Below are positions 1 to 14,483 of a stretch of DNA of 64,000 bases, in pieces. This DNA comes from Cardiocondyla obscurior (Eukaryota; Arthropoda; Insecta; Hymenoptera; Formicidae). How positions within the stretch are numbered: position 1 is the first letter of the stretch; each line of letters starts with the position of its first letter. A model generated the notes under the pieces. It worked only from the letters and a program-made list of their open reading frames with translations. It had not been told where the DNA came from and ran no database searches. Made by a program: the position numbers and the translations under genes. The stretch covers positions 8,185,593-8,249,592 of the forward strand of contig NC_091868.1 in the NCBI RefSeq assembly GCF_019399895.1, in the 5' to 3' direction.

Positions 1-3000
1 ATGATTAATAACTCATTAATTAACTCGTCTGAGTTTTCTATTGTGAGCGCAGGCGGGGCGAAAATTACAGCGACGGGTAGAGGAGACGGGCGTTACTCAA
101 AATTATGTCATTAATTTCGACCTTTTATTACATCGCAATGTGCCTCGTCTGTATTTAAAGCTTTTGAATCGTTCACGAAATTATAGGTGATACCATCGTC
201 GATCGCGGATCAATCTCGGCTTCATAAAATACGCCTCTATCCTGTTTACATACGCGAAGGGTGATTGTTAAAATTAATCATCTTTCATCGTGACAAGATG
301 CGATTACTGTAATTTCGTTCATCTAATTTACATGGCTCGTCAAAGATCACCGAAGTGCCTTTTCTCTGGCGTCTCAATTAGAGGTCGAACCGTAATTATC
401 CCCTTATCGTTTAAGGCTCGCGAAACGCCACGCGTCCATGCGGCGAGTCAAAAATTTCCTGGGGCATAGGTCAATTGTTCTTGAGAGGCGGCCGCGCTTT
501 CAGAAGTTCCATCGCGATTGACGTTTCCGCCGCATCGATAATTGCTGTCGCTTCGCGTTTGTGCATTCCGCATTGCGAAACGCTTGGAACGACTATTCCT
601 AGGGACGAACGTAGGAAGGTTTTACGGGCACGTGACAGGTCGCATTGAAGCAGCCTCTTAAAAAGGCCCGTTTACATACGTGAAGACCGACCGGCATAGA
701 AAATTCAGCGAGCCTCTTCGGCGTGTCTTACGAGAGCGAGGCAAATATTATACGTGGCGGTGCGATATGCCGGCGAGATATAACCGAGTTATACAAGACA
801 TAAAACTTTATAATCGCTATACAGTTTTAGAGGATAGATTGCGTCATTAGTGAAACATTCCCTGCGGCCTATCATGCGCTAATTTACCAGGGCTCTATTT
901 GTTTCTTCTCTATTTACGCCCATTTTCTTCATTACCTTATGTTAATGGGGTTATATCAACTAGGAAGGAAGTTTCTGCTGATTCCAACGGCGGTTATTCG
1001 CTGTAATCCATGTAGTACGGCGGGATCATTTGCATGGCACCCTGTTTGCAGGATCGTAGTTCGTTAACTGACATCTCGCGATCTAAAACGCGAACGGGGC
1101 GTGCGACCAGAAAACAATTATTTACATCGTTAAGATCGCGAAACAATCGAATAATTTGCTGGTTAAAAAAAAAAAAAAAAGGAAAAAAACAAGGATGTGC
1201 CGCTCGCGCGGAAGCCTTCCGTGCGAAAGTTGCAAATTTCTTTTCATCCTTCCAACAATAAATCCGCTCTGAGCTGTCGGATGTTATGAAATAAATGTAT
1301 TGTTTAATGCTCATTAAGCACAAATGCTCTCGAATTCGTGTATCGAAGAACATTAAAATAAAAATAATTAAATCTTAAAAAAGAAAAAAAAAATGTATAG
1401 ATACGTTGCACGTAAATTAGACAAGAGAAAATGAAATCGATCCAAGTATCTAATAGCGATTTATTAACTTTTTTTTTTTTTTCTCGCGCTGCTTGTGCTC
1501 TTTTGCTCTGCTCGTATCGATGAAATCTTCCGGCATTTTGCGCGAAACCCCCCCGAGGAATTTCCGAGACGTTGTACGTTTATGACGACGGGACTCCACT
1601 CATGATGGAATTATCTCTAGATCATCCGGAAGGAGGGAGCCGGTTATACAGTATGCTCGACGGCACTGTAAAATCCTAGGAATACTCGCGCGGTTTTTAT
1701 TCGCGGTCGGAGGCGAATGCCCAAGCGCGGCACCGCTATTCCTGCAACGTGCTCGCGTAGCAGATGGTGCGGATCTCGCCGTCGGCGGTATGCAACGCGA
1801 GCATGTAAACAATTCGAGTTTACAATGTCACGTATCCGCCTTGAAGTCTTGAAACGGTGCATTTCAGGGCGGCGGCTCCTCGCGTGTTATCGCGGATTCC
1901 CCCCATTGACAATAAAACGCCCCGCGCCCGGTAGCACAATACGCGCCCACGTAACTGTACCGCAATAGCGGCGCCGGACAATAACGCTACGCCCGCGGAA
2001 AAGATATTCATAATCCGCGAATACCACTCGCAATTCTCCGCGCGCCTGAACGGCCGCGCAAATAAATCATCCCGAGCACGGTCCGTTTTCTTTTTCGCGC
2101 CCGTGAGAATCGGTCCGCGATATTTCTGTGATATCTGAACGAAAGTCGCGGTAATAACGACGGTATTCCTATTATGAAGTATCTTATCTCGTCGCTCTCA
2201 TAGTGCGATCGTTAATAAGGTTCCTTAGCAATTTAAATATAATATAAGCGCGCGAGTAATTGCGGAAGGATAGCGTTATTACCATCCTCGCGTATACTTA
2301 ATCGGTAATTTTCGGCATTAGATATGCGGACGAGCGATCTGTATCGCGGTTGAAGTGCAAAAAATTGTAATCGGCTATCTGCAGAGCCACCGACGCAAAT
2401 GTGTCGCTGCGTAAAACGACGCATCGGCGAATCGAAGAAAGAAATACCGACACCGCGCTTGCTAATAGTTCGTCCGAGATAAAATAACATACGCGCGTTA
2501 CATCGCTGGTTTACACGCTTCAGGAATTAATTCGAGTTCACGAGGCAATAAAACGAACGAGACACGACTCCTGCAAACCGTAACGAGACAATGACGGTAG
2601 TACCGCATGATATTTCTGTGTGCAAATTTAATCACGCAACGGTAAAGGATTCGCGCGAGCGAAGCGTCTCCGAGAGTTCTCTTTTTTTTTTTTCCCTCCC
2701 GGTATTGTTTTATTATCGCATTGTTACGGCCGAGTTTTGCCGACAATTTACGCGCTCTTTGCTAATTCGATCTACTCATCCCGGGTCTAATAATGATTTT
2801 TACAGCGAAATAATTAATTTCGCGAAAGCCGAACACTCACTTGTTCTTTTTTGTCTTTTTTTTTCTTCTCGTGTTATTCTCAGTTTATAAAAATCTCGAC
2901 AGATCTTATTTCTTGCCTCTCCTTCGTTCGTCTAGCCACAAAACGCTTCCAAAAGTTTGCGTTTGCGCACACGTATGCACCTGCGTGACTTATTGTCGGA

Positions 3001-6000
3001 GTTAATACGCGTAACCGACGCGTGTAGCTTTTTTTTTCTTTCTCTTTTTTTTTTTTTTTCGGCGCGTATGAGCCGCGTCGCGTTCCATCATAACGCTACC
3101 CGCCATTGAATGAGATATAAGCGACACGCAACTGCGATGTGCGTGAATCTATACGCGCTGGGGAACTCACGCACGCACACGCAGCCGGTCTTGCTCATCC
3201 TGCGAACGTCTCGCTTGTTCTCTTCCCGTTTCGCCCCCCTCAGCGGTGTACATTCATCTACCTTAATAGCCGTTCGCGTACCGGAAGGTCGGCGGATAAT
3301 GCTCCATAAATTGCCGGAGATTAATCCGACTTTACGGCTGCCCTCTCGTCCGGCATCCGCGTCGGTTTGAGCTCCCCGGACCAAGTGCCAGGTGCGAGCC
3401 TCCATCACGCGCGTCTTTAAGAACGACTTGAGAGCGAAGAAGAAAAAATAAATGCGGCGCCGCCGACGACGTGGCCCGAATATAATCGCTGGTGGTAGGG
3501 TGGTGAGGCGCGGTGAGGGGGAGGGAAAAAATCGCGAATACCGTCTTTGCCCGGAAATATTAATTATGTAACTCGTATCATTTCGATACTCGCTGGCTTA
3601 TTTCAGTCATTCTGTTTACGCTCGAGCTTCGCGTTCATCAACTTCCCGTTCCCTCGCGAGCGAAACCTTGGGATCTTGAACTTGACTTGAAGCCCATGGT
3701 CGCCGCTGCAACCTTCCAGATTATTACCGTTAGCCATTGCCACGTTGACGTAATATACGCAGGCACGTTTTCTTTCCTGTCGCATCTGCCTACTTGAAAC
3801 TAATTATGACATTTAACGTACGCGAGCGTCGTACAGTCGTTCACTTAGACATTTCGCTGCGCTTCATAAGGCGCCACAAAACATATGGAGACTCGGGTCA
3901 TGTATGCACATACCTTATTAACGCCGACGGCATTTTGCAACGCGACTCAATGCGCGGCCATAAAGACGATCGGTGTTACGTATCTAATAATACAATCCTA
4001 GGATGTGCGCTTCGTGCGTTTTCGTTATTGCTCAGTTCGAATTGCCGTATTTGAAAAAAAAAGATAAAAGCCTCAATAAAACGAAATTCAGACAGATAAC
4101 AGTTTAAGTCATGCAAGTAAAAATATTAAAAAGAATTTCGTTACCGCCGGCCTTCCAAGACTCGGGACATTAAGACAAAATTAAAGACGGTTAAACGAAA
4201 TCAACTATCGACTGATTTCGCGCATTCGACGTCGAGATACCGCTCGCCGCTTTCGGCCGATTGCATGGAGCTGCTAGTCTCCACAGTTAAGAAACTTTAT
4301 TAACTTAGAAACGCTACGAGTTAAAAGGAAGAAAAAAAAAAAAAAAAGACAATTATCCGCGAGAGCAACTAAATCATGGGTGGGAATCTTACTATGTCTA
4401 CTATTCCTCCCGAGTACCATACGGTTTATCAAGATTCCAACACGTTTTCAAGCAGCGGGATTACCTTTCAGCGAGTCGCTTAAAGAGCCGTTGGCAGACT
4501 TCGCAATCGTGGGCGGGTGATTTATATCGCGGGTGTGTACGAATAAAATAAATTCACCGTCGGCGTGCCGCGGATAATACGATTTTCGTCACGAAGTGGA
4601 CTTGGAGTAAATTCCGTCCGTCGTCGCGACGTCGAAGCGAGAACGAGCCGACACCGAACTCGTATACGTCGCCGCTAACTCGAGCGCGAATTTTATTTAA
4701 CCGTGATTTTGCAAAGCTATTTTTTGTATAATTACACACGGTTGTTTCCTGGTTTACTAAATCACACGTCTCCTGTAACGCAGATTGCATTCGTTAACGC
4801 GCAGCACATCTAAACGCAATTATTTTCACATTCTACATAAGGGATTTTCGTGCCGTTGGGCACGAAGTACCGTTCCCACTTTGCTCAAATATTTTTATAC
4901 GGCTCAGCGTTTTAGCGGTATCTTTAGGCGCCTCGGAATATTTTTAGGCCGGCGCGCTTTTCGGGGCTCAAGGTACTGCTTTGTACCGTTAAAAACTCGT
5001 TATAGTACGAGTCAATATATACATTATTTTTCTGAAATTCTCACGCATTTGTTCCGGTAAAACTTCCGATTTTAGCTTTTAGAGCGCCAGCGATTTTCAG
5101 GAATTATATATTATATTCTGCGTTGCGATAACGGTAACGTCGCGAATAAAAGAATGTTTCCTTAATCAAATTCTTCGTGGCTCAGATCGAGATGCATACC
5201 TTGTTTAGAAACGCCGTGCCCTCGTTGCACATCACAGCTCGGATAATTGCCTTCGCGAAGATAATAATTATTATCCGAGGAATTGGCCGGCTGATTCCGA
5301 CGCCGGTCCCGCTGCTCGCGGCTCACTTCTTATTTAACGACGGATTTCTTTAGTCAATTTATACACGTCCTTGCGATGAATGTACTAACGTCTTATCACG
5401 CGAACAAGATGCGCGCCGAGAAAAAAAAAAACCTGCAAATTGATCGCGGAGATGCGGTTAGACGGAGATAACTGCGCGAGGCGATAAAGATTCGTAATGG
5501 ATCTTGCGGTGCGCTCGATCGGCGAACCTAGCTTCAACCTCGTTACAAAGCACCACCTCGAAAACGAGACACCTTCTCGCGTAATCGTCCGCGACGCTGC
5601 CGCGGCAGCTTTCCGCGAGCAACATAAATCTCGTCGCTTCCTTGTATAAATTACACCGGGAAATGCCAAAGCGGCCGACGGAGTCGCGGATGCAACATCA
5701 CGACACCTCGCAATAATCCTCCACGGTTCACTAAGCTACTCTCCGTTGTCAATTCGCATCGACTCCGGAAACGCGCGCGCTGCCGCGATGCTAATGCACC
5801 TGACGAAAATGAAACTATATATTTCATTTGGCACTATCGCGCTGATAAATGGACCCGTTAGGAGAGCGCGTTTTATTTTTTTTTATTATTTTTTTTTTTT
5901 TTTGGACTGCGGCGCGTTCCGCACGAAGTATTCCGGGAAGTACGCCAGACGAAAATATGCAGAAATGCAAATGAAGTTAATTCCATCCTATAGAGATTTC

Positions 6001-9000
6001 TGGCTTTTTGGTATTATATTTTGGTATTTTGGTACATTATAATTTATAGTTATAATTTATAATTTATCCCTTGCATTCTCGCTTTTTCGCTGTCTTTCTT
6101 TTCTCTTCCTTTCTTTCTTTTTCTTCTTTTCGAATTAGAATATGAATATATCTGAAAAAGCATATCGCGGCGCGCTTCATTATTCATTATTCTATTAAAC
6201 CCATCTATCGTAAAAAGAAATCTTAATCCGTTCCATCGCGATGGATTTTTTTCTCTCTTATTAAGAAAATATCTCGACGATCATTTTCTGATAGCTGCTC
6301 TACACGGTTTTAAACGCAAAATTAAATCTTACGCGTCTCGTTCGCAGAGTTAAATGCTTCTACCTTTACCATATCGCGAAGGCAATTAAGAACAAGCCCA
6401 CGATCGCAAGTTCATCATGATCACGAGTGGGCGACGTCGCCCGGAGTGTAATTGCTTAGGTTTTACGCTGAATGTTTGATTGTCGCCGTTGCGCGAGGAC
6501 CCGCGACGCGTGTGACCACAACGAATCGGGTACCGTACATCCTTTGTCATGGTGGGACGCGTGGCTTCGATAAGTATACGCGTTACATTGTTTACGAGCG
6601 TGTGCGCGCGCTCAGAGCGGTACGCACACGCGGAGCCCCTCAATTAATAAAAGTACTGTAAAAAAACGGGATCGCGATCGTAATTAAAGCGCAATCCGGA
6701 AGCCACCGCGCCGAGCGAACGATGAACGAAGAGAGCTCTCGGGAGGTGAATCCGCGGCAAGAGAGAACGAGAGACACTCTGGAAAAAAAAAGATAAAGAA
6801 AGAAAGAGAGAAGGAATAAAGGATGAGCACGTAGAAATGAAAAGAGGAAGAGAAGAGTGGACACCGGTCACGCTTCATGCCAATTTAACTCGGCCTGGAC
6901 GCGCGACGACGACGGGAGACTGCGGGACCGAGATTAAAGAGAAGAGAGAGAAAGAGAGAGAGAGAGAAAAAGAAAGGGAAAGAAGTGTAAGGGAATGGAG
7001 AGAAATGGTCCCGCGTCGCGAATTACGATTTCTGTATCCTCGCGGTGACGTAACTTTTATTCGCGTCATGTCGATTAATCTTGCAATTTATTAACTTCCG
7101 CGCCGACGAAAGGGTGGGAAATTTTTGTTAGACTGTTCGCGCGGCTGTAGGAAATTACAGACTCAGATTTCATAATCCGATTCCAATTGATTCTGATTTA
7201 AACAAGGATCCGACTCGTGTCTTCACATCTCGCGTACTGAGCTGTTTTTATAAACGGTAAATATTAGTATTGTCGTATCGTGTGTCGTACTACCGGACAT
7301 CGACGTTGACTCTAACGGAAGGACGGATGCACGCGGAAGCGACAAGTACAAATCGGTGATGGAAGAATGACACGGAAAGTTGGAAACAAACAGGAAGAAG
7401 AGCGGAAGATATACGGAAAGGTAACGAGCGACGAGCGTGCGAGAGTAAACCGGATGGCGAAACGACTTTTTGAGCGAGTAAACACTCACACACGACACTC
7501 GAGCACAAAACGGTACCGTTTTTTCCTCGCCTCCTGCGTGCTACTCATTTAAATAAGATTTATCTTCACGCACGTCAGATGAGAGATTGCATGACGCGGC
7601 GGCGCAGCCTTGCCATTAATTGACACGATGATTATTTTCCCGGGTGGTAGTGTAAATTTCTTTCAGCATAAAAAGCTTGAGAACGTAAAAACTCGAGGGG
7701 AGTCCCGAAAAAAAAAAAAGAAAGGAAACGAGAAAAAAGGCACAATCGTAAACGAAAGTTATAGATATATTATGATGAATAAATTAATGGTTTTTATTAT
7801 TAAAAAAAAAACGTGTAAGACGTCTTAACATTAGCTGTCGAAGAAAAAGTTTTTTGAGGTTTTTTTTTGCATTTTGCCCAAGGATAGATAAACTTGTAAG
7901 AAAAGAAAAAAAAAGAAAGATGTCCTCGTGTGCGGAGAAGCGCGGGGTGGATCCAGGTTTAAATCTCTACATTATTTTATTTAAATAAAAATTAAAAAAT
8001 ATATAAAAATTTAATTTGCGTGACGTCTCTCGGTGTCACTTCGAAAACCTTTGACAATTCGGCGCTCTTGTGAGCCTTAAAAGATTTTCCTGCGCTGCGT
8101 TGCGAGCAGGCACAGAAAATTGTGCTGGCCGACGCGATTGTAACGGTATACGACTCGTTTCTACGCGAATACCATTTGATTTGACATCAGAGACGACCCG
8201 GTGTGTGCAAAGGTAATTTTATCCATATTCATCGCGATGAACTATAATAAAGTCTTATTTGAATCGAGCGTACAACGTGGTTCTATTTTACGGCGATTTC
8301 ATTTTCTTCCACATAACTGTACTCCGTTTAACTATTTACACATGTATAGCCTTGATCATTAAACGAACAAAATTGTGGGCGTCGAGTTTATTATATTCGC
8401 TGATGGATACCAAAGATTGGCAGCGACGTTTCGTGCTCGCCGCTCTTTCTTTTCTTTTTTAAATTAATGAGACGGTGCGAGATCGGCGTGATTCCGATGC
8501 GGCGAGACACATCCCTCGCAGCATCTTCTCCCGGGTGTATTTTTGATCGAGGGCGTCGCGTATGGATTCGCGACGCGCTCATTACTCTTTCCGGGAATAC
8601 CAGCGAGACGCGTTTCTCCACGGCAATTTCGCGCGATAAATTGGACACGGTTTTGCCAAACCCGGGCGAGTTACCGATCTCGTGCGATCATCTCACGCTA
8701 CAAGCGAACAGCGAACAGCTTTTCCCGCATTCGACGCAATCCATTTAACAACGAAACAAGCCGAACGAAGCTCGGCACCCGGTAGTTCCGTTTAATATTG
8801 AAGTACAATCCGATCTTCACGACGCGGTACATAAAGCAAATTCTTGCATCAATAGACCGCGGAAGTGGAAAACGCGGAATTCGCGTTTTTCGTTATAAAT
8901 CCAAGAACGCGGTTTTGAATAGAAAGTCCCGTGTATAAGAAGTCGCTGGAACGTGTTTTTTTCGCGTCTCTCGAAAAGAAAAATCATATTGCATTTTTAT

Positions 9001-12000
9001 AAAATTACTTCCCCCGCGGGTAAATATTTGCGAATATTATGCGATAAAATAAAGCGTTGTTGCGCGGGAGAAGTGTCTATAACGTCTTTTAATTCCACGA
9101 GATAAAAGATTAGATGCACAGCTTCCCGTTCATTTAAAAGCGGATTTTATTATCGTGTTAAGTTGTCGCGGAAAGCGCTGTTCTCGGAAAAAGCGACAGG
9201 AGGCGAAACCGGGAATCAGCGCGTCCTCAAAACGCGATAAGTCACACGATGTGCTACCGCCACTCTCGGGACATTCAAGGTCGTCCAAGGTCTTTCCCGG
9301 GGTCCTTGGACTCGAGAAACGCTCGTAACAAACTGGTCCCCCCGACCTTCGACGCGGCGTTGCTCGTTGAAAAGAAGGCGAGTCGAGAGCGGATGTGTTG
9401 CGAGAAAACGCAAGACCTGCATTATTACTTTCCTTTATCTCTCTCTTCCTCGCCGGCCGCGGCGATTGCACACCGTGCGCTTCTACCTTCTGGGCACATC
9501 CCGTCTAGTCGGTCCCTTTTTATTCCGCCGACAAATACGAGCGCGCGGTGTAATGACGATAAAATCGAAGGACTGCTCTCAATTTGCTTCTTTGTCGCTC
9601 CACCCCGTCGTCCATTTTTCCTCGGCTCTTCTCTCCGAGGTTCTTAAGGTTCTTCTTCGCCCGGTCGCCCGTTTCCGGTCGTCCCGCCGCTACACCTTGC
9701 CTTACCGGCTATTCTCTTCCGGGCTTCTTCTTTCCCGTCCTAAGGGCCGAGCGAATCGGTCAGCCGGAGCCTAATACTTTGTAATTGCGCCGGTTCTTAT
9801 GTCATCCAATATCGGGGAAATTATACGCTCGTACAGCATTTACAAGTTTTCATCAATTTGCCGGCCCTTCCTTTTCAAGATTAACACTTGTCACGCAACT
9901 GTCCGTGGTCCCGGCGATGACTCGCGTATATCGCCGCCGTCTGCGTTATTATTGTACACGCGGCAATTTTGCGTGCTAATTATAACCGCACGAGTGCTCG
10001 GAAATTTTTTTCTCTTCACAACTCCACCTCCCCCGATCCTTGTCATCCCTTTCTTACCGCCGCGGTCCGGCTTTTTCTCGTCTCCCTCCCTCCGTCACCC
10101 GGTTAGTTCTTCCCGTGGCTTTGCAGCCGAGGTATCTCTCCGCGACCTGCTGACTAATAATATAAAACGGCCCGATCCACTCCGACGTATTATACCGCGG
10201 TACGATTCACGCACGAGCGGACACCGTAAGGGGGCCCTCGAGGGGAGGCATGGCGGGATGGAATCTGGTCGAGCGTGTGTCACGGCCGACACGGCCGCGT
10301 ACCGGCGCGAGAGGAATAGAAGAGGAGGCGTCGTCGCGAGAAAATCATTTCGAATTACGTAGCGGCGGCGAGGCGATTCCATCTCCGACGTATGGCAAAC
10401 CTGAAGGATCACTCGCCGTTGCGCGAGGTCCTCTCACGTGTTACGCGGGGAGGAGGGCGGCCACCCGGTGCAAGACCGATCGGCGATCGCGCAGCGAGAT
10501 CGGGATAATAAAGTTGCGCTTATATACTTCGAAACTGCCCCGGCGTAGAACCGCGGAATGGTATGCGCTCATAATTCGAACTGTATCGCTGTTACATTTC
10601 AAGACGTCTCGCTCCGCCTAGACACGTGCGAACCGTACTCGAGACCGAGACGCGTCCTCGCGCACGAGAGCTACACTCACCGCGGTTTATCGTATATGGC
10701 ATTAAGCCGGCGTTCAGAATCGATGTTTTGAGAGATTGTAGGTCGGATGTGGGTACTTGTCCTTGTTTCTTTAACGAGGAATTCCTTTTCTTGTTCATCG
10801 TCGAGTTACCGCGACTTTACTAAAACATGATCCGCAGGTCATTAAACGAGACCACTAATGATTTGTGCAGGAATTACAATCAGTTGGTTTTGCTGCGTAC
10901 CGAGTGTATGTATATATGTGTCAAATTATTCAACTTCTTACGCGGCAAAAAAGCAGTAATTCTATTTTTTTTATTTTATTTTACATATATTAATTTTAAA
11001 AATTATTAAAACATTTTTTACACAAAATACATTTTCTTTTCTTTTTTTTTACGGTATTAAATTTATGTTCGCGTGTTTGCGCACGCAAATTTGCGAGCAG
11101 CTATGTAACTTGAAGCCGTGAAACGTGCGAGAGATAGGATCTGAAGCAGCGCGGCTTCGCCTTCATCCCCGTTCCAGTTTTTCACATAGCCGATCGACAT
11201 AATCCATCCATTAGCGTAGTAACGTAGGTCGAGTATAACGGCGAGTGTAATGACAGTCTTCTGTACGATATTAGCCTGACCCGTGCGAGAGAGTCCCCCG
11301 AGTAAATTTCCCGTTTCCCACAGTCGCCGCCGCCGCGTACAGAATTCCGTGAACCGACGTCACGAGAGTCGTCGCCTACGTTTTCAATCTTTCGGGTACC
11401 GCGGAGTCCCCACGGGCGTATTCGACGCCTTCCGTGTTTTCCAACGGCGGGCCGGGGGATTTGAGGACGACGCGGTGCATTAGAGACGATTAGACGTCGT
11501 AATGTCGTAGATTACATTGCCGGCTTAACGAGCCTCGACCTTTCGCCTGGACGCTGCGAGGTAGTGAATATACCCGAGCCCGGGGTAAGCCAACCCTGCT
11601 ACATTCAGTCGAACGTTGACTTGATTTTTACAGTTTGCACAGCCACATTTACAAGTATTAATGCTCACTCGCGAGTACATTCGCGGCGAAGCTAAGTATC
11701 CTTGCGAGGTAATTTTTTTTTTTTTTTTTTTAATGTTTATTATTCTTCTTTTTATTTAACCGACACGCCTTTCGTGATCTCGAGATCTCATGACTTTACG
11801 CACTTCTTCCGCATATAAAATTTGCATCTCGAGGATAGAATTTCGTGCCGGGAAAAAAATCTTTCACCGTGCGTGCGAAAGCTCTTTACTTCGCGGAATC
11901 TTCTAACATCCCGTAGCTTATACGGGTTCCGGAGAAAAAAGAGAGGATGATGCGGCGCATTAAAGGACGATTGCACACTGGCAATGTCGTGAGCGTCATT

Positions 12001-14398
12001 AACAATCTAATGAGCTCCGGTCTGCTAATGGCAGATCCGAACTAATTACCAAGTTATGATAATTCCACCATAATTGATAGGAAATGATCATTTAAGTGCT
12101 CCTCGTATGAATTAGAATTCAAAGCTTTGACGAGAAACGCGTAACGGAACATCGCGATAATCGTATCTCGTATTTGCCATTCTATAAGCAGCGTAGCATG
12201 AAAAATTAAGATTCCGCAATTTCTGGACCAATTATCTTATGTGAATTTCTCAAATCGATTGAATCGGACGTGCGTACGCACATTATTATAATTTTCATAC
12301 AGGTGAATCGATGCCACTTAATTCCCACGCCCGCATCTCGGCATCGAATCTCGAAAGAAAGCTTCGTCAACGTTGTAATTGTCCGAACGGCTCGACTTTT
12401 TTTTTTAATTTTTTTTTTTTCGTCTGACTTGCATTTCTTCTCGCGGTGTATCTCGGAGGTCGGTGACCTCTCGGTTCGAAGCGTGCAGGAGGTCTTAATC
12501 TAAACGCACGCGTGCAAATGCGCGAAAGCACATGGCGCCGAGTGTCCCCAGGCGAACGTTCCTCTGTCAGGTTTAACCCCAACCGTGCAATATCCACGAA
12601 GCGTATCGTCCCGTTTGCGATACGCCTGACGTGGACCAGGCGCTGGTGACATCCGAGACTCGCTGTCGCTTCCTCCTCGTAATTTCCTCATTCCATCGCG
12701 AGAAGAATTCCAGTTCTTCCTTCGTTCCGCCGAGCGTGCCTCCGTTTCTTCTACGTCTCTCGTTCCCCTTTTTCCTCCCTTTTCCTCCTATTTTCTTTCA
12801 AACCCGTTACTCTTCTTCAACGATCTGCAAATAATCCGCTGTTTTCTGACGCTGGCGCACACGTCGGCGTAGCACGCTGCGCTGCCATTATCGATGCGAA
12901 CCACTTCGGTTTCGATTTTACCTCGCGTGGCCGCATTCTTCCGGATTCCTTCTCGCGTGATTAGCGACCTTCGTACGCGTCGCGTATGCCGCGAAAACTT
13001 ATATCTTGGTGTCGTCCGTCGTAATTTTCGCCGCGCGCTTATTGAGATACCGTACGGTTGACGCGCAATTCCGTATTTTTCTTCCGGCGCTTCTGTCCTT
13101 TCTTTTTTTTTTTTCTTTTTTTTTTCTTCCACGCGTTGTCTTTAACTCAATTCCTGGTGTGACGTGGGTGCCTGCCCGGACGTTGACCACCCGGTGAATT
13201 ACTGTCTGCTGTCGCCGCATCGGTGGTCGGGAACTTTGGCGAAGGATCCCTCTCGAAGTACACGGGCGCTCGTACGAGTACGTAATTCATCTTCGATATT
13301 AATAGTCTGCTGTCAGTGGAAATCATTCGACAGCCGTAAATCGCAGTGATGCTATATTAACTAAGAATACATACGGTCGTGCTCAATCATTTCTATTGCG
13401 CGGCCGCATTTAGCCGTTTATTGAACGTAACAATCGAGCCGATTAATAATAAGACAGCTGCGTAGCCTGCGGAAGCACGAAGCTCGCAATTAAAATTAGG
13501 ATTCTTCGAATTTTATGCATCGACTACCATCGACGATTTATTTTCTCTTCCATTGCAACTCGTAAACGTCCCTCGACGCGACGAAATTTTAAGACCATCA
13601 ATATATATCGCACGCGAAGGAGGGGGAGGGGGGGGAGAAAGAAGATACGCAGGTTTTTGCATTTTTAATCAAGGTCGCGGAGGCAATTTGCGACCCTGTT
13701 ACAAGAACGCGCGCGGGCTCCTAGTTCTGCATTCAAGGTGCACGGATATTTCTTCCGTTCGGCTTAATTGCCGGGGACTAACGATGTGCGGCGTGAAAAA
13801 TAATGTTCTCGCTTAATCGGTAGAGCAAGCCGCGTTCGTTCGTTGTCTATTCCCCGTGCCGCGACTATGAATTCAGAACGAGCCAATTATTTCCAGGATT
13901 TCGCGTGGATAACGTCGCGGGCAACCGTTATTGGCGATTCTCGTCACGCATGTGTCTCGATGCGAGGCGCACCGAAGAGCACGTCGTTCCAATTTAAAGA
14001 CAAGGAAAGTTGTACAGAAAAGAAGATCGATCGCCGTAGGGACGCGAATCGTCGAGCGTGTTCTCCTCGCTTCCCCGCGTCTACGTGGGCAGGAAGAATA
14101 GAGGCGCAGCGAGAACGCAGAAATTAGCGACTGAAAGGCCGGACGAGTGAAATTAGTAGTCCCGCGAGCGGTCGCATTTTTCCGCGTTCATATTTTTTCC
14201 CCCTTCTTTTCTGAAAGACCGTTCTCGTATTGAGTGAAATTTACGGCAGATTGTCGCGTATTTCTCTTGATATATTTGAGCGTACGCGGAGCTTTTGTTT
14301 CAAAGTTCCATTCACCTCGATTTTCAATTCTTTCCTTAAACCATATATAGGCGCGAGCAATGAGAGTTATAATTGATTTCCATGCCATCTCGTTTAAC
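1..14398. other. No gene recognised; CpG-rich noncoding DNA
   Basis: This is ordinary insect noncoding sequence. Open frames here are short (the longest, at 9799-10362, has 187 codons), often overlap frames on the other strand, and show no domain, signal peptide or splice pattern I recognise. It holds many A or T runs, a purine tract near 6936-6985, a short AT tandem stretch near 6010-6066 and a 10-bp hairpin at 5238-5279. It may be intergenic or an intron of a gene outside the window. Confidence 0.6.
6936..6985 (+). repeat. 50-base pure purine (GA-rich) tract
   Basis: An uninterrupted run of A and G, mostly GA dinucleotides, in a wider purine-rich stretch from about 6781. Tracts like this bind GAGA-type factors in insects or are simple microsatellites; nothing here separates the two. 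Confidence 0.85.
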
Positions 14399-14483
14399 TT
14401 ACAAAGCCAGCTTTGTAATAATATAATTTATATTTTATAATTTGCATGGTTAAAGTTATCCCAATTATATTTTTCTCTGGGTG
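14399..14483 (+). mobile_element. MITE-like element copy A (internally deleted, left end missing)
   Basis: It shares both ends with copy B: the block starting ACAAAGCCAG and the 3' end ATTTTTCTCTGGGTG. The middle (the TATAAAAATATT...GGTCCC block) is missing; the junction lies at a shared TTAT, as expected for a deletion between microhomologies. The first 20 bases form 9-base inverted arms (TTACAAAGC / GCTTTGTAA) around a CA centre. No left terminal repeat is visible. Confidence 0.6.

Noticed and set aside
9799..10362. 187-codon open frame on the plus strand
   Set aside because: Composition is driven by pyrimidine-rich and CpG-rich DNA, the protein has no familiar motif, and a 105-codon frame on the other strand overlaps it.
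14399..14418. AGCCAGCTTTG similarity to the miR-2 family
   Set aside because: It lies in the inverted-repeat end of transposon copy A, lacks the miRNA 5' seed and has no precursor hairpin of the right size.
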